Source: Candidatus Omnitrophota bacterium
Lineage (GTDB): Bacteria; Omnitrophota; Koll11; Zapsychrales; Zapsychraceae
Reading direction: 5' to 3'
Length of the DNA: 13,502 nucleotides
Assembly: GCA_023140095.1 (NCBI GenBank)
Contig: JAGLMJ010000022.1
Span: 1-13,502 of the forward strand
Part shown: one piece after another, positions 5,535 to 13,456 of the stretch
Layout of the letters: each line of letters starts with the position of its first letter
Numbering within the stretch: position 1 is the stretch's first letter
Notes under the pieces: generated by a model
The model's database searches: none
Told to the model about the DNA's origin: nothing
The model's input: the letters and a program-made list of their open reading frames with translations, nothing else
Translations under genes and position numbers: made by a program

Positions 5535-7301
5535 TCATTCCGGCTTGGCTTCATCCGGCGCCGTGATCCTTGAAACTTCCTCGAGCGTCGTTAAACCCTC
5601 AACGACTTTAGCGACTCCGTCCTCCCGCATCGTCTGCATTCCTTCCGCGCGTGCGACTTCTTTTAATTTAGTTTCACTCGCCCTTGCCAGGATCAATTCA
5701 CGGATCTTCGGAGAGAACATAAAGACCTCCGTGATCCCGACGCGCCCTTTATAACCCGTTTCAAAACAGCGCTTGCATCCTTTCCCCTGGAACAGCTCGA
5801 ATTTTTTTGTATCTTTCGGGAATATCTTCTTTAAATGGAACTTATCGATGATCGTCGGGGACGCTTCATAGGATTCTTTGCAATACGTGCAGGTCCTTCT
5901 AAGAAGCCGCTGGGCCACAATGGCCAGGACGGAAGAACAGATCAAAAACGGCTCGATCCCCATGTTCCTCATGCGGATGATCGATCCGGCCGCCGTCGTC
6001 GTATGCAGGGAACTTAAAACAAGGTGCCCGGTCAAAGCGGCCTTAACGGCAATATCCAGGGTTTCTTTATCCCGGATCTCGCCGATCATAATAATATCCG
6101 GATCTTGACGGAGAATGGACCGTAAGCTGACCGGGAACGTCAGGCCCATCGCCGGCTTGATATTGACCTGGCTCATCCCCTTCATCTGGAATTCTACCGG
6201 GTCCTCAACCGTAACGATATTCTTCTCGGGAGAATCGACATATTTCAGGATCGAATAAAGCGTCGTGGTCTTTCCGCTTCCCGTCGGGCCGCAAGCGAGG
6301 ATCATTCCGTGGGGCTGAATAGCGCTCTCTTTGAGCCGCTCAAGAGATCTTTCCTCAAACCCTAACTTGTCGATATTCAGGAACGCCGCGTCCTGGTCGA
6401 GAATCCTTAAAACGACCTTCTCGCCGAAAGCCGTCGGCAACACATTGACACGGAAATCAACTGAATGCTCCCCGGCGATAATAGTCTTAAACCGCCCGTC
6501 CTGAGGCAGCCGGTGCTCAGAGATATCCAGATTGGAGATAACCTTGATCCGCGAGACAATAGGAAAATGAAGGACCTTCGTCATCCGGTCGATCTCACGG
6601 ACAATCCCGTCGATACGATAACGGATTCGCATCGTCTTCTCAAGAGGCTCAATGAAAATATCGCTCGCCTTCGCAGCAACCCCCTGCTGGATGATCGTAT
6701 CGGTCAGTTTGATAATAGGCGCCTCGTCGGTCAGATCCTCAACCGCCGCCTTGCCGCCTTCATCCTGCGCGTCCTTGATCAGCTCAAGCTCGCCGGTATC
6801 CTGGATATCCTTGATAATATCATTGAAGGTATCTGTCGGGTTTTTAATGTCTTCCTTTTTCTTTTCACTTTCGGGATAGTATTTCTCGATCGTTTGAGCG
6901 ATATCATTAGGCCGGCCAATGATCGGATTGATCTTATATCCGGTCAGGACTTTCACATTATCGATCACGAAAATATTAAGAGGGTCCGCCATCGCTAAAG
7001 TAAGATGGTCGCCCATCAGCGAGATGGGCATGATCTGATATTTGCTTGCGGTTTCTTTGGGGATAATTTTTGCGATGTCAGGATCAACTTTAAGACGGTC
7101 CATGTTGATCGGCGGCAGGCCTAGCCCTTCACTTAAAACTTGAGCCAGCACATCTTCATCAATAATCTTCAGCTTAACGAGAATTTTGCTTAATTCACCA
7201 CCTGACTTTTTCTGCTCTTTGAGGGCGCAATCCAAGTCTTTAGACGAAATATGCTTGTCCCGAATTAATATTTCCTGAAGACGGTCCTTTAATGATGCCA
7301 T
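5535..7301 (-). CDS. pilB: Type IV pilus assembly ATPase PilB/GspE, paralogue 2
   Basis: The 588-residue product is a second complete PilB/GspE ATPase. It has an MshEN-like domain (1-145), a long acidic linker (about 145-192) and an intact motor. Walker A is GPTGSGKTT at 338-346, the Asp box TVEDPVEF at 364-371, Walker B DIIMIGEIRD at 402-411 with Glu408, and the His box SSLHTTTA at 430-437. The tetracysteine is CTYC (471-474) and CKRC (509-512). Both MshEN-repeat glycines are replaced (Gln9 and Ser38), although Arg7 remains. The ATG overlaps the stop of the preceding MshEN gene by one base (TAATG) and has no own ribosome binding site, so the two are translationally coupled. It could serve a different pilus or a type II secretion system; the sequence does not decide. 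Confidence 0.93.
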   Translation of the reverse strand: MASLKDRLQEILIRDKHISSKDLDCALKEQKKSGGELSKILVKLKIIDEDVLAQVLSEGLGLPPINMDRLKVDPDIAKIIPKETASKYQIMPISLMGDHLTLAMADPLNIFVIDNVKVLTGYKINPIIGRPNDIAQTIEKYYPESEKKKEDIKNPTDTFNDIIKDIQDTGELELIKDAQDEGGKAAVEDLTDEAPIIKLTDTIIQQGVAAKASDIFIEPLEKTMRIRYRIDGIVREIDRMTKVLHFPIVSRIKVISNLDISEHRLPQDGRFKTIIAGEHSVDFRVNVLPTAFGEKVVLRILDQDAAFLNIDKLGFEERSLERLKESAIQPHGMILACGPTGSGKTTTLYSILKYVDSPEKNIVTVEDPVEFQMKGMSQVNIKPAMGLTFPVSLRSILRQDPDIIMIGEIRDKETLDIAVKAALTGHLVLSSLHTTTAAGSIIRMRNMGIEPFLICSSVLAIVAQRLLRRTCTYCKESYEASPTIIDKFHLKKIFPKDTKKFELFQGKGCKRCFETGYKGRVGITEVFMFSPKIRELILARASETKLKEVARAEGMQTMREDGVAKVVEGLTTLEEVSRITAPDEAKPE

Positions 7302-7753
7302 TAGGGGGCTTTATAATATTTGTCGATCGATTGTTTGATATCGGTCGCCGTGCTCACAAAAACTTGAACACCGCATCCGGTAATAAGTTCAACATCTTCC
7401 AGAGTCTGGATATTCAGTGGGTTGGACATCGCCACGGTCAGGCTCTTCCCGATCTTATCAATAGGCACAAGGCAAAACTGGCGGCATACATTCTCGGGTA
7501 CCGACCGGATAACCTCCGCGTCGATCTCATAACTGGAAAGAGGCAGGTATGGAAAGCCATACTGGCAGGTCAGCGCTTGGGCGATATCTTTCTCCGTAGC
7601 AAACTTTAACTCAACCAGCACTTCGCCCAGTAAATGCCCCGGATTCGTCTTCTGGTGCTCTAAAGAAATATTGAGCTGTTCGCGGTTAATAACCCCGCGC
7701 TCTACCAGAAGATCACCAAGATGTTTGCTCGTTGCTTTTTTAAAATGTTTCAT
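7301..7753 (-). CDS. Stand-alone MshEN-type (GspE N-terminal) protein B
   Basis: The 150-residue product is an isolated MshEN/GspE N-terminal domain and the best match to the c-di-GMP-binding consensus in the window. Repeat 1 (11-34) reads HLGDLLVERG...LEHQ and repeat 2 (41-64) LLGEVLVELK...LTCQ. Both keep the LG glycine, and repeat 1 also keeps the second glycine. The opening Arg is His in repeat 1 and Leu in repeat 2. The rest matches the matching halves of the ATPases (IDAEVIRSVPE, AMSNPLNIQTLEDV). It is co-translated with the ATPase that follows. The ribosome binding site is weak. Likely role, by inference: a separate c-di-GMP sensor subunit for the coupled ATPase. Confidence 0.88.
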   Translation of the reverse strand: MKHFKKATSKHLGDLLVERGVINREQLNISLEHQKTNPGHLLGEVLVELKFATEKDIAQALTCQYGFPYLPLSSYEIDAEVIRSVPENVCRQFCLVPIDKIGKSLTVAMSNPLNIQTLEDVELITGCGVQVFVSTATDIKQSIDKYYKAP

Positions 7754-7839
7754 TATGTAACAATCTCAAAAGAATGGTCCGTTATTCATTTCATCCCCAC
7801 GCCCTCAGACATGCGTTTATAAACACTCATAATCGGTCT

Positions 7840-7868
7840 AGTTTACTATACTTATGAAATGTACACAA
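7840..7868 (-). promoter_or_regulatory. Weak candidate promoter for the MshEN B - ATPase genes
   Basis: On the minus strand TTGTGT (7868-7863), a 17-base spacer and TAAACT (7845-7840) are a modest sigma70 match. TATAGT just upstream is another possible -10. The 149-base gap after rodA contains no clear intrinsic terminator, but has the T-rich tandem TTTTTGCG right after the rodA stop and a 10-bp palindrome GTTTATAAAC at 7814-7823. Confidence 0.3.
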
Positions 7869-7902
7869 TTGAAAAAACGCAAAAACGCAAAAACATTCTC
7901 AC

Positions 7903-9009
7903 CTAAAATATAGTCCGCCGCTTGCTTAAATTCAACAAAAAACCCATCATAATGATAAAGATCAAAAATGAAGAACGCCCGTAACTAACAAACGGCAACG
8001 TCAGCCCAACGATCGGGAACAACCCCATGACCATTCCGACATTGATAACCACCTGAAGGGTCAGGATCGCCACGATCCCTACCGTTACGAACATACCGAA
8101 TTTATCCTTTACCTGATTAGCGATATTCAGGCTGGCATAGATCAAAAGAAAATAAAGAATTACCAGGCAAAGAGTCCCTATGACCCCCCACTCCTCCCCA
8201 ATGACAGAAAATATAAAATCCGTGTGCCGCTCAGGCAGAAAATTCAGTTGATTCTGCGTCCCGGCCAACCATCCTTTCCCAAAGATCTGGCCCGATCCTA
8301 TAGCAATCTTTGATTGAATGATCGTGTATCCTGCCCCGAGAGGATCGATGTTAGGATTTAGAAATACCAGCAGCCGGTCCTTTTGATAAGGCTTAAGGAT
8401 ATTCCAGGCAAAAGGCATTGCCGCTAAACATACGCCTAATAGCCCGAAGATATACCGGTATTCCAATGCTGTCGCAAAAAGCATGACCAGAAAAATCCCG
8501 AATAATAAAAGCGCTGTTCCAAGGTCCGGCTGCTTGAATATCAGGAGCATTGGAATGATCGTGATCGCAAGCGGAATAAGCAGGTCCCAAAAGATCATTT
8601 GGGTATGGCTGAAAAAGCCATACGGAAGTTTCGGCCTCCGGTCGCTGAAATAGGCGCCCAATATCAGGATCAAAGATAATTTCGTTAATTCAGAAGGCTG
8701 AAAGCTGATCCCCCCGATCTCTATCCAGCGCCTTGCTCCAAGAGCATGCCGACCGCCAAGAAGGACAAAAATAAGTAATAGAATGTTTAACGCGTAGAAA
8801 ATATAGGCCACATCATAGAATTTCCGGTAATCAACTTTTCCAAGGAAATACATGATCGCAAATCCAGCCAACGCGCAAAAGAACTGATCATAAAAGATCT
8901 TTTGGGGGACGCGCACATTTTCATAAGAAGCGCTGTAAAGAGCGACCAGCCCGATCACAACGATCATAACCGTATAGACCCAAATTTTCTTTGCGAGATC
9001 GCGTTTCAT
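7903..9009 (-). CDS. rodA: Rod-complex peptidoglycan polymerase RodA (SEDS family)
   Basis: The product is an integral membrane glycosyltransferase that polymerises lipid II for side-wall growth, working with PBP2. From the ATG at 9009 it is 368 residues, the usual RodA length. The open frame continues upstream to 9099, but this ATG overlaps the mrdA stop as ATGA and opens a typical MKRDLAKK-TM1 start. About ten hydrophobic segments are visible. SEDS signatures include GARRWI (91-96), FQPSEL (103-108), KQPDLGTAL (159-167), and the catalytic-type Asp264 in ERHTDFIFSVIGEEWG. The late SYGGS motif reads SYGRS (342-346), an Arg for the second Gly. It is the last gene of the mreC-mreD-mrdA-rodA unit. 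Confidence 0.95.
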   Translation of the reverse strand: MKRDLAKKIWVYTVMIVVIGLVALYSASYENVRVPQKIFYDQFFCALAGFAIMYFLGKVDYRKFYDVAYIFYALNILLLIFVLLGGRHALGARRWIEIGGISFQPSELTKLSLILILGAYFSDRRPKLPYGFFSHTQMIFWDLLIPLAITIIPMLLIFKQPDLGTALLLFGIFLVMLFATALEYRYIFGLLGVCLAAMPFAWNILKPYQKDRLLVFLNPNIDPLGAGYTIIQSKIAIGSGQIFGKGWLAGTQNQLNFLPERHTDFIFSVIGEEWGVIGTLCLVILYFLLIYASLNIANQVKDKFGMFVTVGIVAILTLQVVINVGMVMGLFPIVGLTLPFVSYGRSSFLIFIIMMGFLLNLSKRRTIF

Positions 9010-10721
9010 AATATTTCTTTCGCCTGCATGCCCAGCAGCAATTGTCGGGCAACTAAACACGCATTGCGGCTTGAATCGCCATGTTCCAAAAAGACACAAA
9101 AAGCAACGTTCTTCGTCGCGCCTTTTGCATAACCGACAAACCAGGCATGGCTTAATTGTTCACCTGAAGTCTGCGCTGTTCCTGTTTTTCCCGCAACATA
9201 TAATTCTTCAAGATCCAGAATATGCGCGGTTCCCGAGAAATTCGTTACAGCAGCGCGCATGCCCTTTTGAACTGTTTCTAAAACCTCTTTATCAATCTTA
9301 ATATTCCTTTTGAAATCATATTGTTCAACCGCGATGCCCCCGATCTCTTTAATAACATGGGGCTGAACTTCAGCGCCGTTATTAGCGATCGTTGCCATCA
9401 TGCGGACTAATTGTACCGGCGTAACAAGTAGCCCGCCCTGCCCAATGGAAAGATTCAAAGTGTCTCCGGCATACCATTGCTGCTTTCTGCGGACCAATCT
9501 TTGCCGGCGGCTCGGCACACGCCCGCTCTCTTCATAAGGAAGGTCAATATAGGTCAAACTTCCGAGCCCGAATTGCCGGGCATATTGATAGATCATATCC
9601 GCCCCTAAAATAAGCCCCAGACGGTAATAATAAACATTGCACGAGTGCGCCAAAGATTCGATCAAATTCTGCGGACCGTGCGTATGGGCGCACCGGAATT
9701 TCTTTCCCCCCAATTCGTAATAGCCTTTGCAATTGTACGTCGTATGCCGCGTGGTCTTACCGGCATCTAAAGCCCCGATAGCGACAAGAACTTTAAAAAC
9801 GGACCCGGGCGGGTACAAGCCTTTGATCGCGCGGTTCAACAGCGGGGCGGATGAATTTTTAAAAAGATTCGAAATGCGTTTTTGTTTTGCCGCATCAACA
9901 AAAATATTCGGATCATAAGCCGGCGCGCTTATTAATCCTAAGATCTCGCCGTTATCCATATCCATAACGACGATCGTGCCGTTTTCGCCTTCCAATGCTT
10001 CCGAGGCGATCTGCTGGATATCGCTATCGATCGTAAGTCTAATGTCCTGCCCTGTCGTCGGTTCTTTCAGGCTTAATAACCGGACCTGCTGCCCGCGGCT
10101 ATTGACCTCGATCTGAATGCCTCCTTCGCCTCCTTTGAGATAAGCATCATAATATTCTTCGACGCCGGAATAACCGATAATGCTTTGAGGAGAATAACCG
10201 TACTCTTTGGACCTCTCCTTTCGCACGCGGTTGATCTTCCCGACATATCCTAAAACATGCGCGCTGTTCGCCCCCAAAGGATACGATCGCCTAAATCCTT
10301 CCTGCACGATCAGGCCGGGATAAAGGTATTTACTCTCTTCCAAAATGATCGCTTTATCCCGATCAATATCTTCAGCCACAACAACAGGCGCAAACAAAGC
10401 ATATTTTTTTTGAGCGTATCTCTTCTCGATCCTTTTCTGATTGATATCCAAGACCTTAGCTAAAAACCGGAACAGTTCCTGCCGGTCATGAAGGTCCTGC
10501 GGCGCGACCATGACATTGTACGCAACACGTCGGTCGGCGAGGATCTTGCCATGGCGGTCCTCGATCCGGCCCCGTCCCCCCTCTAAAGGGACAATGCGGA
10601 TACGGTTATTCGTGCTTAAATGATAAAGATATTGCCCCCGGATCACCTGAACGTAGACGAGGCCTGCGGCAATAAACATGAACAGCCCGATAATGATTAT
10701 ACGAATAACTTTGATACGCAT
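9006..10721 (-). CDS. mrdA: Penicillin-binding protein 2 (class B transpeptidase of the Rod complex)
   Basis: The 571-residue product is a monofunctional D,D-transpeptidase that cross-links side-wall peptidoglycan and pairs with RodA. It has an N-terminal membrane anchor (about 7-27), the PBP dimerisation/pedestal region with GRGRIEDRHGKIL (49-61), and a transpeptidase domain. The three active-site motifs are intact: SVFK (Ser307, Lys310), SCN (360-362) and KTG (512-514). Length is slightly below E. coli PBP2. The ATG lies 25 bases inside the end of mreD and lacks a clear ribosome binding site, so translation is likely coupled. Its stop overlaps rodA. FtsI is excluded by the position between mreD and rodA rather than by a single residue. 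Confidence 0.95.
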   Translation of the reverse strand: MRIKVIRIIIIGLFMFIAAGLVYVQVIRGQYLYHLSTNNRIRIVPLEGGRGRIEDRHGKILADRRVAYNVMVAPQDLHDRQELFRFLAKVLDINQKRIEKRYAQKKYALFAPVVVAEDIDRDKAIILEESKYLYPGLIVQEGFRRSYPLGANSAHVLGYVGKINRVRKERSKEYGYSPQSIIGYSGVEEYYDAYLKGGEGGIQIEVNSRGQQVRLLSLKEPTTGQDIRLTIDSDIQQIASEALEGENGTIVVMDMDNGEILGLISAPAYDPNIFVDAAKQKRISNLFKNSSAPLLNRAIKGLYPPGSVFKVLVAIGALDAGKTTRHTTYNCKGYYELGGKKFRCAHTHGPQNLIESLAHSCNVYYYRLGLILGADMIYQYARQFGLGSLTYIDLPYEESGRVPSRRQRLVRRKQQWYAGDTLNLSIGQGGLLVTPVQLVRMMATIANNGAEVQPHVIKEIGGIAVEQYDFKRNIKIDKEVLETVQKGMRAAVTNFSGTAHILDLEELYVAGKTGTAQTSGEQLSHAWFVGYAKGATKNVAFCVFLEHGDSSRNACLVARQLLLGMQAKEIL

Positions 10722-11182
10722 TTTTTTAATTCAGTGAAGACAAAAGAGGTCGCAATGAGTGTCATCAGAACTTCAGGAACAAAAACAAACTTAAAGACCT
10801 GGCCCGCATCAACTTTTACGGATATCGCCTGAAGAACGCAGTGGATCGAAATATTAATAACGGTAATAAAGAACACCAACAGAAGCCGTGACCGTCGCGA
10901 GGCAACATAATGAAGATATCTTTTTAACACCGTCGTCATGTAGGAGCACAGGACAAATGAAAATATGTTAAGGCCGAACATGCCCGTGCTAAAACTATCT
11001 TTAAGGACCCCCGCGAGGACCGCGGCAAAAATGCTGTAACGTATGCCGAACGCTAAATTAAAATAAATGATCGCCAGTAAAAGCAGGTTCGGCATGAACC
11101 ACCGTCCCGCCATATTGAAAAGAAAAAATTCGGCAAGAAAAAGGACAAAAACACAAACAGGGACAAAAATGATTTTACGCAT
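10697..11182 (-). CDS. mreD: Rod shape-determining membrane protein MreD
   Basis: The 161-residue product is almost entirely hydrophobic with about five membrane helices, as expected for MreD (E. coli, about 162 residues). The segment MPNLLLLAIIYFNLAFG followed by LAGVLKDSFSTGMFGLN matches the family pattern of a P-x-L-L helix and a G-x-L-x-D loop. It works in the inner membrane as part of the Rod complex and keeps MreC and PBP2 in balance. It begins 47 bases after mreC. A palindromic repeat occupies much of this gap and no Shine-Dalgarno is visible, so translation may be weak or depend on read-through from mreC. The 3' end overlaps mrdA. Confidence 0.9.
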   Translation of the reverse strand: MRKIIFVPVCVFVLFLAEFFLFNMAGRWFMPNLLLLAIIYFNLAFGIRYSIFAAVLAGVLKDSFSTGMFGLNIFSFVLCSYMTTVLKRYLHYVASRRSRLLLVFFITVINISIHCVLQAISVKVDAGQVFKFVFVPEVLMTLIATSFVFTELKKCVSKLFV

Positions 11183-11210
11183 AGTTTATTCTGGATTCAA
11201 GTCACGCTTT

Positions 11211-11229
11211 GGGCGAATGCCATTCGCCC
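11211..11229. repeat. Palindromic repeat abutting the mreC stop codon
   Basis: GGGCGAAT (11211-11218) and ATTCGCCC (11222-11229) form an 8-bp perfect stem around GCC. On the minus strand the mreC TAG runs directly into it (TAGGGGCGAAT). It resembles the short GGGGCGAAT-type palindromes dispersed in many bacterial genomes, from memory. It has no U tract on either side, so it is unlikely to be a terminator within this operon. Confidence 0.6.
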
Positions 11230-12012
11230 CTACTTTAATATCACAAGGATTTCTTCGATCTGTGAAAAGGCCACCGTCGGCTCAACAAGATATTCTACAG
11301 TCGGATTCTTCGAGCCGTTATTGATCGCGATGATCTCTCCGATCAACAAACCTTCCGGAAACGAAGAACTTAATTTTGACGTAATGACCTTATCGCCGAT
11401 ATCAACTCTTGCATCTGTACGGATATATCTCATGCGGCAAACGCCGGTGAGGGTCCCGGAGACCAACCCGCTTTCCCTCGGGCCTTGAACAAGGGCCGCG
11501 ACGGAAAACTGCGGATCGGTCAGAAGAATAACCTTGCTCGTATCCGACCCGACCTCAGCGATCTTCCCGATCACCCCCGCCGCATTGACAACCGGCATTC
11601 CCTGCCGTATGCCGTCCTCTTCCCCCCGGTCAATGATCATCGTCGAGTTCCAATAGGAAGGATTACGGCCGATGACATTAGCAACGACGGATGAATAGAC
11701 AAGCTTCCGTTTAAATTTCAGGAGGTCCTCGAGCCGCGTGTTCTCGCGGATGACCTCTTCAAGGCCGACGAGACGCGCCCTTAAAATATCTGCCTCTTCC
11801 TTCAACCGTTTATATTCGTCAAAAGTGCGGTGATAATAAAGAAGTTTTTTGATTTCATTAAGGGGGAACGAAAGAATGCGGATCGGGATCGACGTAGCCT
11901 TAATGATCCCGAATTGAACAATATGGAATGATCTCGCTCCGGAAAAAAGCAGAACGAAAACGACCAGGAGGATACAAAAGTAAATTAGATTCTTCCGATT
12001 AATTCTAAACAC
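11230..12012 (-). CDS. mreC: Rod shape-determining protein MreC
   Basis: The 260-residue product is a bitopic periplasmic scaffold that forms assemblies around PBP2. It has a short basic cytoplasmic start (FRINRKN), one membrane helix (about 9-24), a coiled coil (about 62-98) and a C-terminal beta domain (about 105-260) with family features such as VIGRNPSYWNSTMIIDRG, GVIGKI and LLTDPQFSVAALV. The start codon is GTG at 12012-12010; the nearby ATG at 12016 is in another frame and stops at once. The ribosome binding site is weak. A promoter at 12040-12069 lies just upstream, so the leader is only about 20 bases. The stop codon touches a palindromic repeat. Confidence 0.93.
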   Translation of the reverse strand: MFRINRKNLIYFCILLVVFVLLFSGARSFHIVQFGIIKATSIPIRILSFPLNEIKKLLYYHRTFDEYKRLKEEADILRARLVGLEEVIRENTRLEDLLKFKRKLVYSSVVANVIGRNPSYWNSTMIIDRGEEDGIRQGMPVVNAAGVIGKIAEVGSDTSKVILLTDPQFSVAALVQGPRESGLVSGTLTGVCRMRYIRTDARVDIGDKVITSKLSSSFPEGLLIGEIIAINNGSKNPTVEYLVEPTVAFSQIEEILVILK

Positions 12013-12039
12013 TCATCAAACCCGGATAAAAAGAATAGC

Positions 12040-12069
12040 ATTATATTGGTTCAACAATTTTCCATTCAA
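12040..12069 (-). promoter_or_regulatory. Promoter of the mreC-mreD-mrdA-rodA operon
   Basis: On the minus strand TTGAAT (12069-12064), an 18-base spacer and a perfect TATAAT (12045-12040) give a likely sigma70 promoter with a start near 12033, just ahead of the mreC GTG. It indicates that mreC onward can be transcribed separately from mreB. Confidence 0.6.
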
Positions 12070-12109
12070 ATGTCTAAGTGCATGGCCGAAACAGAGGCGG
12101 ATAAAATCA

Positions 12110-12143
12110 GAATCCCGTAACGAAATTAAACCGTACGGGATTC
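12110..12143 (-). terminator. Strong hairpin after mreB, probable (partial) terminator
   Basis: GAATCCCGTA (12110-12119) and TACGGGATTC (12134-12143) form a perfect 10-bp stem with a 14-base loop, in which CG/CG may extend the pairing. On the minus strand it is followed by TGATTTTATCC, a weak U tract. It may reduce read-through from mreB into mreC or protect the mreB mRNA 3' end. Confidence 0.5.
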
Positions 12144-12205
12144 ATCATTATAATCGTTGAAATTTTTGCTTAACTACTATTCGAGAAGTCTACGTATTGT
12201 GTATA

Positions 12206-13279
12206 TCAGAAATCGAGCCGTGTAGGAACGACGATCCTTCGGCGCAAACGGACAGGCATATTCAACATCTGGCCTGTTCCCAAAACGACAGCCGTCAGCG
12301 GGTCGCTGGCAATGTGTACCGGCAAGCCCGTTTCTTCAGCGATCCTTTTATCTAAACCGCGCAATAATGCACCGCCCCCGGCCATCACGATACCGCGGTC
12401 GATCAGATCCGCGGACAGCTCCGGCGGCGTTTGTTCCAAAGTTGTTTTCGACGCGTCGACGATCGCCTGGATCGGATCATGCAAAGCTTCCCGGATCTCA
12501 ACAGAAGTGACCGAGATCGTCTTCGGCAAGCCGGAGATCAGATCGCGCCCGCGCACATCCATGTTGAGTTCCTCCTCGAGAGGATAAGCCGAACCTATGC
12601 GGATCTTGATCTCCTCAGAAGTCCTTTCCCCGATCATAAGATTATATGTCTTGCGCAGGTATTCAGCGATCGCTTCATCCATTTCATCGCCGGCAATACG
12701 GATCGATTTCGCATAAACAATTCCTCCAAGAGAAATAACAGCGAACTCTGTTGTTCCCCCGCCGATATCGATGATCATATTTCCGGCCGCCTCTTCAACG
12801 GGCAAGCCGACACCAACCGCCGCCGCTTTCGGTTCCTCAATAAGTTCGACAGATCTTGCTCCTGCGCGTTCGCCTGAATCGCGAACCGCCCGTCTTTCGA
12901 CTGCCGTAATACCGGAGGGGATCGCGATCACCATCGCCGGGCTCAACAACTTTTTACGGCCATGGACCTTACGGATAAAATACTTTAACATCGCCTCGGT
13001 GATCTCAAAGTCCGAAATGACCCCGTCTTTCATCGGCCTGATCGCGATAATATTGCCGGGAGTGCGTCCCAACATCTTTTTCGCTTCTTCTCCGACAGCG
13101 ACCACGCGATTAGAATCTTTTTCAATAGCGACAACAGAAGGCTCGCAAAGGACAACGCCCTCTCCTTTGACAAAAACCAATGTTGTGGCTGTCCCCAAGT
13201 CAATACCGATATCATTGGAGAACAATCCGAGGACATAATTGAAGAGTTTTCTGCAGATTTTAAAGATTTTTTGTAACAT
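12206..13279 (-). CDS. mreB: Actin-like rod shape-determining protein MreB
   Basis: The 357-residue product is a complete bacterial actin that polymerises on the inner membrane and positions the Rod complex. Nucleotide-binding motifs are visible: phosphate-1 [11 protein letters not shown] (23-33), phosphate-2 DIGGGTTEF, and the adenosine motif [10 protein letters not shown]. Phosphate-1 has ATT where ANT is usual. The N terminus carries an extra, amphipathic-looking segment ([19 protein letters not shown]) ahead of the actin fold, about 12 residues longer than in E. coli MreB, which probably binds membrane. AAGGGA at 8-base spacing supports the ATG. It has its own promoter (13346-13374) and is followed by a strong hairpin. 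Confidence 0.97.
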   Translation of the reverse strand: MLQKIFKICRKLFNYVLGLFSNDIGIDLGTATTLVFVKGEGVVLCEPSVVAIEKDSNRVVAVGEEAKKMLGRTPGNIIAIRPMKDGVISDFEITEAMLKYFIRKVHGRKKLLSPAMVIAIPSGITAVERRAVRDSGERAGARSVELIEEPKAAAVGVGLPVEEAAGNMIIDIGGGTTEFAVISLGGIVYAKSIRIAGDEMDEAIAEYLRKTYNLMIGERTSEEIKIRIGSAYPLEEELNMDVRGRDLISGLPKTISVTSVEIREALHDPIQAIVDASKTTLEQTPPELSADLIDRGIVMAGGGALLRGLDKRIAEETGLPVHIASDPLTAVVLGTGQMLNMPVRLRRRIVVPTRLDF

Positions 13280-13345
13280 AAGTATTCCCTTTGGGTTAAA
13301 TCCGTAAGAAAATTTGGTGGAAATGAGTCAATAAATACTCGGATA

Positions 13346-13374
13346 ATGATATATGAAAAGGAAATGCCTGTCAA
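13346..13374 (-). promoter_or_regulatory. mreB promoter
   Basis: On the minus strand a perfect TTGACA (13374-13369), a 17-base spacer and TATCAT (13351-13346) form a strong sigma70-type promoter. The start would be near 13339, leaving a leader of about 60 bases before the mreB ATG. Confidence 0.7.
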
Positions 13375-13456
13375 ACGATTTCTGACTGGCTGCTCGCCTG
13401 ATAGGCAATCCCCTTATGTATCTAAAATGAGTATTAAAATAACAAGATGTGGTCTA

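Noticed and set aside
7814..7823. GTTTATAAAC palindrome as an operator
   Set aside because: A 10-bp A/T-rich palindrome is common by chance, and nothing nearby ties it to a regulator.
9010..9099. Upstream extension of rodA to the ATG at 9099
   Set aside because: The extra 30 residues lie inside mrdA and look non-homologous. The ATG at 9009 has the ATGA overlap and gives normal RodA length.
12431..13238. Plus-strand frames of about 150 codons opposite mreB
   Set aside because: They are mirror frames of a strongly conserved MreB gene with no ribosome binding site or motif of their own.
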